Assembly: GCF_000001735.4 (NCBI RefSeq)
Contig: NC_003071.7
Coordinates: 10,595,151-10,659,150, forward strand
Source of the DNA: Arabidopsis thaliana
Lineage: Eukaryota; Streptophyta; Magnoliopsida; Brassicales; Brassicaceae
Direction of reading: 5' to 3'
Length of the DNA: 64,000 bases
Part shown: positions 41,279-53,384 of the stretch, in pieces
Layout: every line of letters begins with the position of its first letter
Position numbering within the stretch: position 1 is the stretch's first letter
Program-made: the position numbers and the translations under genes
The notes under the pieces: generated by a model
Seen by the model: only the letters and a program-made list of their open reading frames with translations
Told to the model about the DNA's origin: nothing
Databases searched by the model: none

Positions 41279-43514
41279 GATCAAAAATCTAAACAAATAT
41301 CCGAATTTTAGCAGATATGCGGACATCAAATATCCAGTAAATGGCATAGTGGATACAGATCTGAAAAAGTCAATATTTGTATGGAATTGATCACCAATAC
41401 CATATAAATCGTAGATATCCACTTCAAGTGCAATCTTAAAATATTTTTAAAGCTTATATACACTAATTGAAAAGTATTGGCTATTGGAAGAAAATAAGAA
41501 TAACACTTTCTTTTGATATGTAAAATTTAAGACTCCACCTTTCTGATTGAAGGAAAAAAAAAACTATTTTGTCAAACCTACAATACACTATTATAAAAGG
41601 ACAAGAAATAGAATAAAATTTTAAATTGATTGATAAGTTGCATCAATTTCCTGGCGACTATTTTGGCGCAATTGTTTTCCAAAGTATTAAATATGAAATA
41701 TTTAAAAAATTAAATTAATTGAAAATTTCTTAGCTTGATCGATTTATCTAATTAAAAAGCTTACAATTGTTCACACACCGATTTAAAATAACCCAGATAA
41801 CGATAAAAAAATCAACAATTTAAACTACGTACCTTTAGAGTATGACATCGATGTTACCCTGGGTTTCATCTGATGACATGGGCTGTGTTTCCTTTCAAAC
41901 AAAATATCGGAAACTACCTCCTTAGCGACGGTAATGCAATATTCTTTTTCAAGAGGCGTCACAAACTTATAGAGTATTTTTTTGCTCTAGACTAATACGT
42001 CATCTCAATTTTTTTTCCGAGCACTGCGACTGCCCTTTATGAAACGATGAGAACTCTTCAATATATCCTTTGACAGAGAAAAAGAAGATTTGTTTTAGTT
42101 GTTATCTATATCGTATAGAATGTATTTATATGAAGAACGATAAACAAAAAAAAATACAAAAAGGTATAAATTGTAGAAAAGGCCAATTCTTCTGAAATTG
42201 AGGAAATAAATCATTTTGTTATATCGGGTATAAATTTTATGCTTTAAATTAAATTCTTATTTTTTCTTGGTATTTGTTTAAGATTTGAGGTGAGAGTTAA
42301 ATACTTACGGTTTGGAGTTTTGGGTTTCATATTTGACTATTTAAATTTAATTTTTGAATATATAAAGTATTTTGTTAACATAGTATAAAACATGACATCT
42401 TTTCTTAAGAGTCTCTTTATATAATTAAGTTGTACATCTAATATCATAAACCTACAAATTCAAATTTAGCTATTTATTTTCTTAACCAATAAAGAAACTT
42501 TATTGCCAGTCTCTATATTTAAATTGATTACACATCCATTGCAGTCAACAAATTATAATAGGAATTAGTAATTTTTGTTCTTTATTTGTTGACCAACAAA
42601 AATGAACTATTTTTTAGAGTGAAATTTTTAAAAAAATATATATTATCAAAATTTAAATTTTGTTTTCACTTCTAACTAATAAAACCTCACTAGGAAGAAA
42701 ACTTTAATATGATGTTTTTGTTATTAGTATTTTAGTTATTCATATGTGTCATATAAGAATCCATAATCAGTTTAAAGTTTTAATTTGTATAGAAAAAGTT
42801 CTGGACAATAGCACATACATTGTTTATGCCAGTTAATGACTAATGCATTAGCCGTTTTATAGAAATTATAATTAAATTTACAGTTTTATAAGCATCCAAT
42901 TTTGTCTTCATACTCTATTTATGCCAGCAAATTACAACATGCATTGGGTTGTCTAAAAAAGAGATAAAACAGTATTAAATGTTAGATAAGCGTTAAATTT
43001 TTCTTCTTAAAAAAGACAAAATTGTAATTAATGTTCCAACTTTGTCAAGCTTTAAATTTTGGTTTCACTTCGTTTCTTCTAACTGCCAAGCCAAGTAGTC
43101 AACATAGACACCTTTTTTTCCTTGTCAAATAATAATTGTTTTTAAACAGTTTATGTATATAAATCTTAAATTCTTTAACAACAAGGAAACAAATCGTAAA
43201 TGTACTTATCTCTTAAAATTTAATTTTTACTTTTTAATTATGTTTGTGTCCAAAATGAATTGTGAGTAGACCCAAATTTAAATTTGATTTACATTAAAAA
43301 GCATCTCAAAATTCTTCATTCAACTAGACATTCAAAAATAAGTATTTATTAACGGAAATTCAAATATTCTCGCTTTAAAAAGTACCTATAACAAACAAAG
43401 ATAGCTTTGTAAAAAACAAATTTAGTCATAATATAAATATATGAATTGTTAGGGGGACTAATACAATACTAACTACATTTCTAATGTTCGCGCCACTTTT
43501 TCAGATTTACACAT

Positions 43515-43552
<38 letters not shown>

Positions 43553-43610
43553 ATAAAAATTGTCTTTTACTTTTTTGTATATATTATATATTGATTGTAA
43601 CAAGAAACAA
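41170..43610. repeat. Spacer repeat copy A (direct, diverged; partner at 50,530-53,200)
   Basis: Long collinear similarity to the partner copy with indels. Shared phrases include ATATGC[G/A]GACATCAAATAT, ATTTTATGAAATATT, TATCGGAAACTA and GAGTCTCTTTATATAATT. There is no gene in it. AT dinucleotide runs lie at about 41,249-41,275 and 43,518-43,550. The repeat lies between the truncated SNF2 copy and the fuller one. Confidence 0.75.
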
Positions 43611-43938
43611 AAAGTGGCTTAAACATAATATCTAGGTTAAAATATACCCTTAGTTACATTTTTCATGATACGTTTTACTTACTCATCATCAACAACAAAG
43701 TATTGTTATAAAAACCAAAGGAACAACTTTACATTTTATATTTTATTTGTCACTTTTGGTTTTAAAAAACTATTTTTTCATATCCTTATTTTATATTTAT
43801 ATATATATATATATGTAAGTGAATTTGGAGGATGAAATTCAGTTTACATGCATATCAGAAATTTTTGTTTTCTTTAAATCTTCTTCATAAGAAAACTGAG
43901 GAACTGTAGTTTGGGCTCTAATTTTCCATAACTTTTCA

Positions 43939-46900
43939 ATGGATGCAAAGAGGAAATTATCACAAGAGAAAGGTACATTATAAATATTTCTTGCTATGCC
44001 TATACAATTTATATTTTTTTCAAATATTGTATACTGCAAAATCACTTGCAGTTTATCAATGTCTAAATCATGTTTTTGATAATGATTGATTCATAAGAGG
44101 AGATTGTGAGGATAACCATACCTCCCTCTAGTGAAAAAAACTTTAACTAGAATTATAATTTTATGATTTTGTGATATTTCACATTTTACTTATATATAAT
44201 CACTTTATTTTATATTTTCAGACATGTATCAAAACGACGATAAAAGGAAAAAGGTCGTGGCACTAGAAAATCAAGAAGCTGGGGGAAGTTGTATCGATGG
44301 AAATGTGGCTCATTGGTTTTCGAAAACTAAGTTCAATGGGTTGGTGAACGTACCAATTGTGTATTTGGCCTTGGAAGAAAATATAGTTAAGAATGATCTT
44401 ACATTGAGAAGCTCACTTAAACATGTCATCTTTGGCGGTAGCAGCGGAGGCAGTAACAGTGGTAAAGGGCTAGCCAAGGATTTGTACTTAGATGTAAGTG
44501 TACATATCGAATAAAAAATGTGTGGTAGTAAAATATTTCTGTTTGTTGTTGTTATGATTCGATCAAACATATATTCTTGATGAGTTAAATTTTCATATTT
44601 TTAGGGAAACGAATTGGTTGAAGTTCATGTGAGAAGTGATAGAGAAATCAATATGATGAAAGACAAAGGAAAAGCAATATTCGACCTTAACGAAGCTGTT
44701 TGGCCAAGAGATGAAGCAGTATCAAACACATTTGAGGTTACCATTTGTCACTGACAAGTTTTTTAGGTAAACACATAGGGGAAGATTGTTATTAATGAGT
44801 TTTGTGACCTTTTACTAGAAAAGTGGAGCAACACTGACAAATTGTGAGCATTCTTGGATATGGAAGCAAGATCTTGGTCATACTTGTTGGATATGTGGTA
44901 TCATTAACAAGGTCAGTGATTATTTAATTATGTTGCAAATTAATATATTTTCTTACACAATAATGTAAAAACTGAACTAGAGGCAACGTGACAAAAACTT
45001 GGATCTTGGTTCAATCTACTTTTACCGGAACAAACCGGATGAAAAGAAATTTTTATATAAAATAGATATATTTATTATACATGACTGATAAAATTAAACT
45101 AAACATATCCTTCAAAAATAACTTGTAATCTAACAAATCACAAATATCAAAAATCATAATAAATTAATACTAATTGATCATCAACTAAAATAAAAATTGA
45201 GATATGATATACTTTTATTTTATTTTACATATTATTTTTTATATTTTATATCAAATAAATATTTGAAAAACATCTTAATAACTATTGTTTAATACTTTAC
45301 TATCAAAGTATTCTTAGTAGTTCATTGTTTTTAATTAAAAGTGTTATAGGTTAAAATATATTTAATTGGGTAACTAATTTAAAAAAAAAAAGAAAAAAAA
45401 ATAAATTATTTAAGCAAAGGTCACCCGGTTAACGTTCATATAGAGTAGACAACTAGCTTGGTCCACGTTTAAAACATTTTGTTCACTTTAATCTGTTATA
45501 TGTTCAGGATCATCCGTTGCCACCCGGATTCGGATCAAATATCTGCAAAGATATCAAGATGAGAGTTCCAAAAGATGGATTTTCAGGAACTGGCATTTTC
45601 CCACATCCTTTGCATAAAATGATTATGAAACCACATCACTTCGAGATATTCAATTTTCTCTGCAAGAACTTGGTTGTGGAAAACTCAAATGGATGCATCA
45701 TAGCTCAAACTCCTTTATCTGAAAAGACCTTCTTGATGATCAGTTTCATCTATGGTTACTTAGAAAAGCACCCAAATAGTAAACCTCTATTTGTGCTTCC
45801 TAAATGGGTGTTGAACTTTTGGAAAACAAAGTTTGGTGAATTGAAGGTCAATGACCTTGTGTTGCTAGACTTCTACTCGGCAAAGGCGAGTACCCGATCT
45901 CAGCAGTTAGAGGTTCTAAACCGATGGATCAAAACCCGGAGTATTATCTTCTTAGGCGCCAAACAATTCTCCAACATAATATCTGATAACAGTGGTGCAG
46001 AAGCTTCAGATTCTTGTAGGGATATACTCTTAAACATTCCTTCGGTGGTTGTTTTCGACAGAGGAACTGATCCGAGGAACGAGATGATGAGCTTTCTTAA
46101 GGTTGTTGCTCGTATCAAGACGCCACATAAGGTTCTACTCACTGGCTCACTATACCAAAACAACATTAAGGAGGTTTTCAACATTCTTGATGTTGTTTTC
46201 CCTGAGTTTCTGAAGCATAACCGAATTGGTAAAAATATCAGAAAATTCCTTAATGTTGAAGCTGATGGACCTTCAACGAATTTGAAGATGCCCTTGTTTG
46301 ATAAATTGGAAGAAGCTTTGCTTAGTCAAGATTCTGATCATGGAGACAAGATTAGTTACTTAACCGAACTAAGGATGTTGACAAACAAGTTTATTTACAA
46401 TCACAAAGAAGAGTTTCTCCTTGAGGTCCCGGGATTGATGGACTTCACGGTGGTCTTAAAACCGACATTAAGCCAAAAGTCAGCATGGGAGATTGAATGA
46501 AAGTCCAAAGGGAAAGGTTTCAAAACGTATTCTACCTTGAGCGGAATCATGCTTCACCCACAGCTATGTGCTTTCTCAGACCGGGCAAAAGGTCTTCCTG
46601 CCCCCAACGAGGATGAGATGGATGAGATCATCAAAGAAATTGACGTAACAGATGGCGTAAAAACAAAGTTCTTCATGGGTTTAGTAAAGTTATGCGGTTA
46701 CACGAATGAGAAGATTCTTGTAGTGAGCCAATGTGTCATCCCATTGATATTCCTCCAAAGACTAGTGGCTAAGATTAAAGGTTGGAAAGATGGCAAAGAA
46801 ACCTTCATGATCAAAGGTGATACAAGTCATTCTGCTCATCAATTAATCAATTTAACAACTCACATGATGCAAAAATCTTCTTTGCATCCATCAAAGCGTG

Positions 46901-47361
46901 TAATGAGCAGATAGCTCTTCCGGGTGCAACAAGGGTTTTAATGCTTGACATCATCGCAAACCCTTGTATGGCTCGACAAGCCATAGAGTTGGCTTATCAT
47001 CCAGGACAACAAAACAAAGTTTATTCCTATAGGCTTGTGGCTGCGGATACATCAGAAGAAGGCGAAGACATAATAACAGCTAAAAAGGAGATAATTTCTG
47101 GAATATGGTTTGATGGGAAGACTTATCCTATAGATGAAAATTTTTGTATTCCGACCATTGATGGAAACTACAGCAATGATTACTTCCTTGGAGCTTCATA
47201 CATGAGGGAAGACATTAAAACCATATACAAAAGGTTGGTTTTGGGTTTAAGTTATTAATTTATCATTAATTCTGGTTGATCTTTTTTTATCTAGCTATTT
47301 GGATGTTTTTAACCAATTTAACCAATTATTTATGTGTTTACTATTATTTGTTTCCAGGTAA
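43939..47361 (+). pseudogene. DRD1/CLASSY-type SNF2 chromatin-remodelling ATPase gene, nearly complete but broken
   Basis: The SNF2 group of DRD1, CHR34 and the CLASSY proteins, which support RNA polymerase IV/V in RNA-directed DNA methylation. Recognisable exons are 43939-43972, 44222-44493, 44605-44736, 44819-44911, and from 45508. The zinc-like motif CEHSW...CWICG is in exon 4. The ATPase region runs from FEIFNFLCKNLVVENSNG through PHKVLLTGSLYQNN and FLMGL-type helicase C phrases to RVLMLDIIANPCMARQAIEL, and the chain ends at a G|TAA splice. An in-frame stop lies at 46,498-46,500 and the frame shifts around 46,900, so at least two lesions are visible. The helicase motif I (GKT) region reads NGCIIAQTPLSEKTF, which is degenerate. 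The reading is otherwise long and well spliced, implying fairly recent death. Confidence 0.85.
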
Positions 47362-48637
47362 AATGAGAGCGGCCTCCTTGTTGAGTCAACATTGACTCTT
47401 TTATATTTATGTATTTTATTTTGGCTTGAAAATAGACTGTGTTGTATTTTTTGTCACCACAATGTTTTTACTTTTTATCAAATGGAGTAACAAACAAAAA
47501 TGACTACTCAATTTTTGGGTCTTATGTGAGTAAGTAGTAATGGCTTAATAATAATCATTTTGGAATGTCTATTTATATGTAGAAACATATCATATGTAAT
47601 TCAACATCATTAGCTGGAAGAAAATAAGAATAACAGTGCATTTTGATATGTAAAATATTATATAACTATTTATTTTTTGGTCAAAAATATAATATTACTT
47701 AAAAAAATACACATAAAAGTTTAATTTGAATGTAATTGGCTACAACAATTTTCTTGTAATCAACTATGTAGCAACTCTTTTATTCAAAAATATAAATATG
47801 AAGTAAACTGTATATACATAAAAAGATTGAGTTAGTTAACATTTTGCTAGCTAAACAATTTTTCTAACTGAAGAAAACATCTAAAATTTCTCATACTAGT
47901 AGCTGACAATCTCCAAAAGAACAAGGCCTTGTTAGAATTCTTACATAGATCCATTATACAAAATAAATAATAAGAAAAAGAAACTAATGACTAGTTTAAA
48001 TAATTAGCCATGGTAAGTGGGTAAAAGGCATTGTGCTTTCAGTGATACATGAGCCATTGGTCAATTCACCTCCACCACCATGACTTTTGCTTATTATAAC
48101 AAAATATAATGGTGAAACTATTATTATTTCAAATATTCATACATTCATAAACCAGATTGAAACCAACCGAAAAAAAACTAAATGAGATCCAAGTTACGGT
48201 TTTACAAAAGTGGTCATTCGGCTTCCGTTTAATTAACTCTCCTTCAAGCAACTTACACCCAAACAACCAGTAGATATTTGCACATAAACAACTAAAATTA
48301 CGAATATGAATGTGTAAAGAAAACCTACGAATATATCTTAAACACTAATATACAAGGAGACAATTTTTTCCTAGTGTATAACTTATTAAAAAAAATTTTG
48401 TAGAATGTTAAAATCAAAGAGAAATTGAGTGTGCATCCTGAAAAGAAGATTTACCATTTCAAATCAAAAATAAGTTTTGAAACAATTATATATTAATTGT
48501 TATCAAAATTTAAAAATAAGAGAAAAAAAAAAGATTAGATAATAAGTGAGAACTACTAGGATACTAGGATAATAACAATAAGTGAGAACCACTTATTCTG
48601 TTTCCAGTGGGAATCTTAAGTGAGAGTCCCTTCTTGA
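47362..48637. other. Spacer after the SNF2 relic, no gene
   Basis: AT-rich. At about 47,615-47,660 the phrase GGAAGAAAATAAGAATAACA with TTTTGATATGTAAAAT also occurs at about 41,485 and 50,865, so a scrap of the spacer repeat is present here too. Confidence 0.6.
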
Positions 48638-48719
48638 TGTCAACAATTAAAATTTACCTCAGTTAAAGACTCATTCAACATTTGAATATATAGCTTTTTG
48701 ATGCTTTCAACAATGTTTG

Positions 48720-48945
48720 TGTTCTTGTTTCATAGAACACTCCATTAAGAGTGGTCAAGTAAAACGTTAATATTTGGATGACCGAAAGAGAAAAAGATTC
48801 ACTTACGATGATCGCAATTTTAACATCACATAACGTGTAAAGTTCATTAGCTTTCTTAAAAAGACCAGATTATCTCTTTAAAAATGTAACTTAAGTGTTT
48901 GATTAATTTTTCATTTTCTTCCTCTCTATATTTTTACGGCCAAGA
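48720..48945 (-). pseudogene. Type I MADS-box relic, left arm
   Basis: The minus strand reads SGLFKKANELYTLCDVKIAI (ending near AIIV), the core of a MADS DNA-binding domain. The initiator codon position reads ATA, and several stops interrupt the first helix. Confidence 0.7.
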
Positions 48946-49536
48946 TTCTTTCTCACTATTTTTCTAGATTTTTTAACAAAAAACACGAATTGATTATATT
49001 AGAGTATAAGAGATAACAGAAATTTGTATTTATAGACTAGAATTTTACAAGTAAATATTTGAGTTTTAGGAAGTTAATATCTTTTCATATTTTAGTTTAT
49101 TAGAAATACAATTATAAATTACCATTCTATGAGTATATAATTGTTTACACATTTTATCAATAAAATGTATATAATTATATTTTAGCTGTTACATAATCAT
49201 TTATTTATTATATTATTTACAACCCGCCATAATTTCACTAAATACCTATAAGTGATTATGTAATAAATAAATGATTATGAAATAAATAAATTATTGTGTA
49301 ACAGCTAAAATATAATTATATACCTTTTATTGATAAAATGTGTAAACCATTATATACTCCCAGAAGGGTAATTTATAATTGTATTTCTAATAATTTAAAA
49401 TAGTAATCGATATTTACTTTCTAAAGCTCAAAATATATATTTACTTGGTAATTTTTGTCTATAAAAACAATGGCATGTTATCTCTAATACTCTAATACAA
49501 TCAATTCACTTTTTCTTTGTCCAAAACATCTAGAAA

Positions 49537-49770
49537 ATGGTGAGAAAAAATTTTGGTCGTAAAAAGATAGAGACATAAAAAATAAAAAAATCAATCAAAC
49601 CTTCAAATTACATTTTCAAATAGAAAATCTGGTCTTTTCAAGAAAGCTAGTGAACTTTGCACGTTCTATGATGTTGAAATTGCGATCATCGTGTTTTCAC
49701 CAGGTGGAATTTTTTTCTCTTTTGATCATCCAAATATTAAAGTTTTACTTGAGCACTCTTTATGATGTGT
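49537..49770 (+). pseudogene. Type I (M-alpha-like) MADS-box relic, right arm
   Basis: Begins MVRKNFGRKKIET, a stop follows, then [20 protein letters not shown] and [16 protein letters not shown]. This matches AGL23/28/61/62-type MADS domains, which are female-gametophyte and endosperm regulators. No K-box or C-terminal region was found. Stops and a frame change show it is dead. Confidence 0.75.
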
Positions 49771-49880
49771 TCTAAGAGACAACAACACAAACTTTGCTAA
49801 AAGCAACAAAAAGCTATATATTCAAATGTTGATTCAATTGAATCCTTAACTGAGGTAAATTTTAATTGTTGACAACATCT

Positions 49881-50436
49881 TATCTTTTTTTATAATAATT
49901 AATATATAACTATTTTAGAAAAATTTCATCCATTTTATCAAAAAATAAATTTTAAAATTCGTAGGTTCAACATTTCATAATCAAAATTTAAGACCTTTTT
50001 GTTTTGTTCCCAAGGTTGTTATGCTTCCTAAATTGGCATTCATTATGTTGAAAATCTCTCTTATAAAGTTTTGGTTAGTATCCTTGTGAATATAACTTTG
50101 TGTGATGTCTATTGATACAAACACAAAAATTAAGAATGCTCATTTATCTCATTTCCTGGATTAGTTCATTTATCAAAGATGACAAGTGAAATGACAATTA
50201 AGATAATATTTCTCCAACCATCTAAAAGTTTTTGTTAAAACATACCAAGTTGAAAAATTGCTTTGAGCCCAAGAAAAGAATTATCTTGTTTGTGAACTAT
50301 ATTGCTTAAAAACCTTTAAATGCTAAGATCATGTATTCGTTTTTCCTAAGTAGAAGTCGAGTAATATAACGCCGTTGACCTTTATTCCATTAAACACTTT
50401 TTTCCATTAGCTAAACATCTATTGTGGATTCCACAA
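49881..50436. other. AT-rich spacer, nothing recognised
   Basis: No gene or repeat identified by eye on either strand. Confidence 0.5.
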
Positions 50437-53200
50437 TAGATGTCAACATGTGAGATTAATAATCTCGAAAGGAAAGAGTTTCATAAACCTAGTGTAACTT
50501 GAAGAAAATAACGCTTCACCAACTGCTAAGTGCTTTTTCAACCTGGGTAAAACCTAGTCTAATTTGAACTTGACCAGAATCAAGCTTCAGTAAAATATAT
50601 TTTATGAAATATTGTAATAATATTGTGAAAATTTTAATTTTTCTATCTAGTCTAAATATTTTATTTTGAGTAGATCATATATCTTAATGAATATCCAAAT
50701 TTTAACGGATATGCAGACATCAAATATTCAGTAATGGCATAATGGATACATATAAAAAAAGTCAATATCCGTATGGAACGGATCAGAAATAACATATAAA
50801 TTTTGAATATCCAATCCGTGTCCACCCTTACGCTTCTATACAATAATGAAAATATTGGCAATTAGAAGAAAAGAAGACTAACAATTTCTTTTGATATGTA
50901 AAATTTAAGACTCCACCTACATGATAGAAGGAAAAAAACCATTGTGCCAAAAAGAGAAGAAGATATAAATAAATTAAGTTGATTGAGAAGTTGTATCAAT
51001 TTTCTGGTTATTATTTTGGAGCAATTGTTTTCCAAAGTAGTGAATATGAAATATCTAAAAAATTTAAATTAATTTACAATTTGCTACCTTAATCGATTTA
51101 TCTAAGTAAAAAGCCTAAAGTAAAAAGCCTATAATTGTGAATACACCGATTGAAAACAACCCAGTTAAAAATAAAATAAGAAATCAGCAATTAGGACTAA
51201 CCTTTGATTATGACATCGTTGTTACCCCGCATATACGAAGATATAAGATAGTAATCATCGCACCATTTATGTTAACCTCGGCTATGTCTCCCGTCAAACC
51301 AGATATCGGAAACTATCTCCTTACCGATGATAGTGTGATATTCCTTTTCAAGGGTAGTCATCTCAAATCAAATTTTTAGAATAGTTTTTGCTCTCGACTA
51401 ATACGCCATCTCAACTTTCTTTTTGAGCATTGCAACCCTTAATGCACCGATGAGAGAACTCTTTAATAGAAGATTTGACGGAGAAAAATAAGACTTGCTT
51501 TTAGTTGTTATCTATCTTATCATATAAAATATGGTTTTCTGAGTTACTAACTCATAGGATTGTGCCATGTGTCAATTTTATCCATCTTAGATTTTGACAC
51601 GTGTTAAATAAAACTTTATTTTTATTAATTTTAAGACTAAAAACGAAATTTAAGATAAAAAAAAAAAGAAGAAAGAAAGATAAGTTTTAGAAATTATAAA
51701 TTTAAAATTAAGTGTAAGGAAACTAAACAATTTTTAAAATGTAAATATGATAATTATAATAAAACTAAAAATGTATAAATAATAGAAAATCCTAATTCTT
51801 TTGATATTGAAGAAATAACCCATTTTGGTATATCGGGTTTAAATAAATTATGATTTTTTCTTGGGATTTGTTTAAGATTTTAGATTAGAGTTAAGTAATT
51901 ATGGATTAAGTTTTCAGGTTAGAGTTAAGTACTTACGGTCTATAGTTTTGGGTTCCATTTAGAATATTTTAATTTTGTTTGTTGAAAATATAAACTTTTT
52001 TGTCAACTTTAGTATGAAATATTACATATTTTCTTAAGAGTCTCTTTATATAATTGAGTTGTAGTTCTAAAATCATAAACTCAAAAAATCCAAATTAAGC
52101 TATTTATTTTCTTAACCAATAAAGAAATCTTTATTACCAGTTTTTGTATATTTAAATTGATTACACATCCATTACAATCAACAAATTATAATAGGAGTTA
52201 GTTAGAAGTGACCAGCAAAATGAACTATTGTTTAGAGTGAGAATGAAATATATTTTTATCAAAATGTAAAGTTTGTTTTCACTTCTAACTTATAAAAGCT
52301 ACTAGGAAAAAAACATCAATAAAGAAACTTTTAATATGACGTTTTTGTATGTTTGTTTTAGTAATTCACATGTGTCATGTGAACTCATAATCAGTTTCAA
52401 AGTTTTAACTTGTATTATAGAAAAGTGTTGGAGCTGGACAAATAAATGCATTAGCTGTTTTTATAGAAAATTTGTCTTCAGACTGTTTTTTTTATTCGAC
52501 AGCACTTCTGACTTTGTTTATGTCAGCTAATATAACATGCACTGGTCGTTTGAAAGAAAAAAAACGTTACATTTCGTCTTCTTTAAAAAGATAAAATTCA
52601 ATTAAATGTTCGTATTCTGAGAAGCGTTAAATTTTGTCTTCACTTCTTTTCTTCTAACTGCCAAAAGTCACAACATACACGCTTTATTTCCTTTTAAAAT
52701 AATAATTGGTTTTTCTTTTCAGCAAAAATAATAAATGTTTTGTAAAGAATTTTACATATATAAATCCTAATTTCTTTAACAAAAAGGAGAAAATTATAAA
52801 TATACTTTTTAATCTATAGAAATAATTTCCTAAAATTTAATATTTACTTGTATTATGTTTGTGTCCAAAATAAAATATGAGTAGACCCAAATTTGAATTT
52901 GATTTACATTGAAAGTCTTCATTTAACTAGACATTAAAATAAGTATATTAACAGTATATCAAATATTTGCGCTTAAGAAGTATTTATAACAAACAAATTT
53001 AGGCTTGTAGAAAACAAATTTAGTCATAAAACAAATATATGATTTTTTTAAGAATTAATACAATATTAACTATATTTCAAATATTTGCGTCACTTTTTCA
53101 GATTTACACATTGAATATATTTTGATAATAATTGTTATTTTATTAATGTTTACTTTTTTGTATAAATTATCTATTAGTTGTAACAAAATAAAAAGAAAAG
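50437..53200. repeat. SNF2 scrap plus spacer repeat copy B (direct partner of 41,000-43,610)
   Basis: It opens with a trace of the SNF2 gene (GTCAACATGTGAGATTAATA, then AAAGAGTTTCATAAACCTAG), exactly the junction seen in copy A at about 41,010-41,060. It then runs collinear with copy A to about 53,200. Both copies therefore descend from one SNF2-tail-plus-spacer unit. No gene is seen; two 60-80-codon frames are by-products. Confidence 0.75.
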
Positions 53201-53384
53201 GGGTTTTGTTATTGTTTATCATCTAAATTAGGTAGATTCCTTTAGTTAGTGTTTGTTTTTATGTCTTGTTGAGCGAGTCATCAAGGCTTCGAACTTGTAT
53301 TGTATCAGAGTCTTATCATTACTCTGTGGTGCACCTCACCTCGTAATCATTTCCCCTCATTTGATTCCACACGAAAGAAGCGAC

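Larger units (their letters stand above)
48638..49880. repeat. Large inverted repeat carrying two MADS-box relics
   Basis: The left arm (about 48,638-49,200) and right arm (about 49,250-49,880) are reverse complements along roughly 550-600 bp. For example, ACAATTAAAATTTACCTCAG at 48,642 pairs with CTGAGGTAAATTTTAATTGT near 49,852. AATTATATTTTAGCTGTTAC at 49,172 pairs with GTAACAGCTAAAATATAATT at about 49,300. The loop is about 100 bp and AT-rich. Confidence 0.85.

Noticed and set aside
41170-53200. Paired ~2.5-kb direct repeats as long terminal repeats of one large retroelement
   Set aside because: No TG...CA ends, primer-binding site or retroelement genes between them. The interior is an SNF2 gene and a MADS relic, and both repeats start with SNF2-derived sequence.
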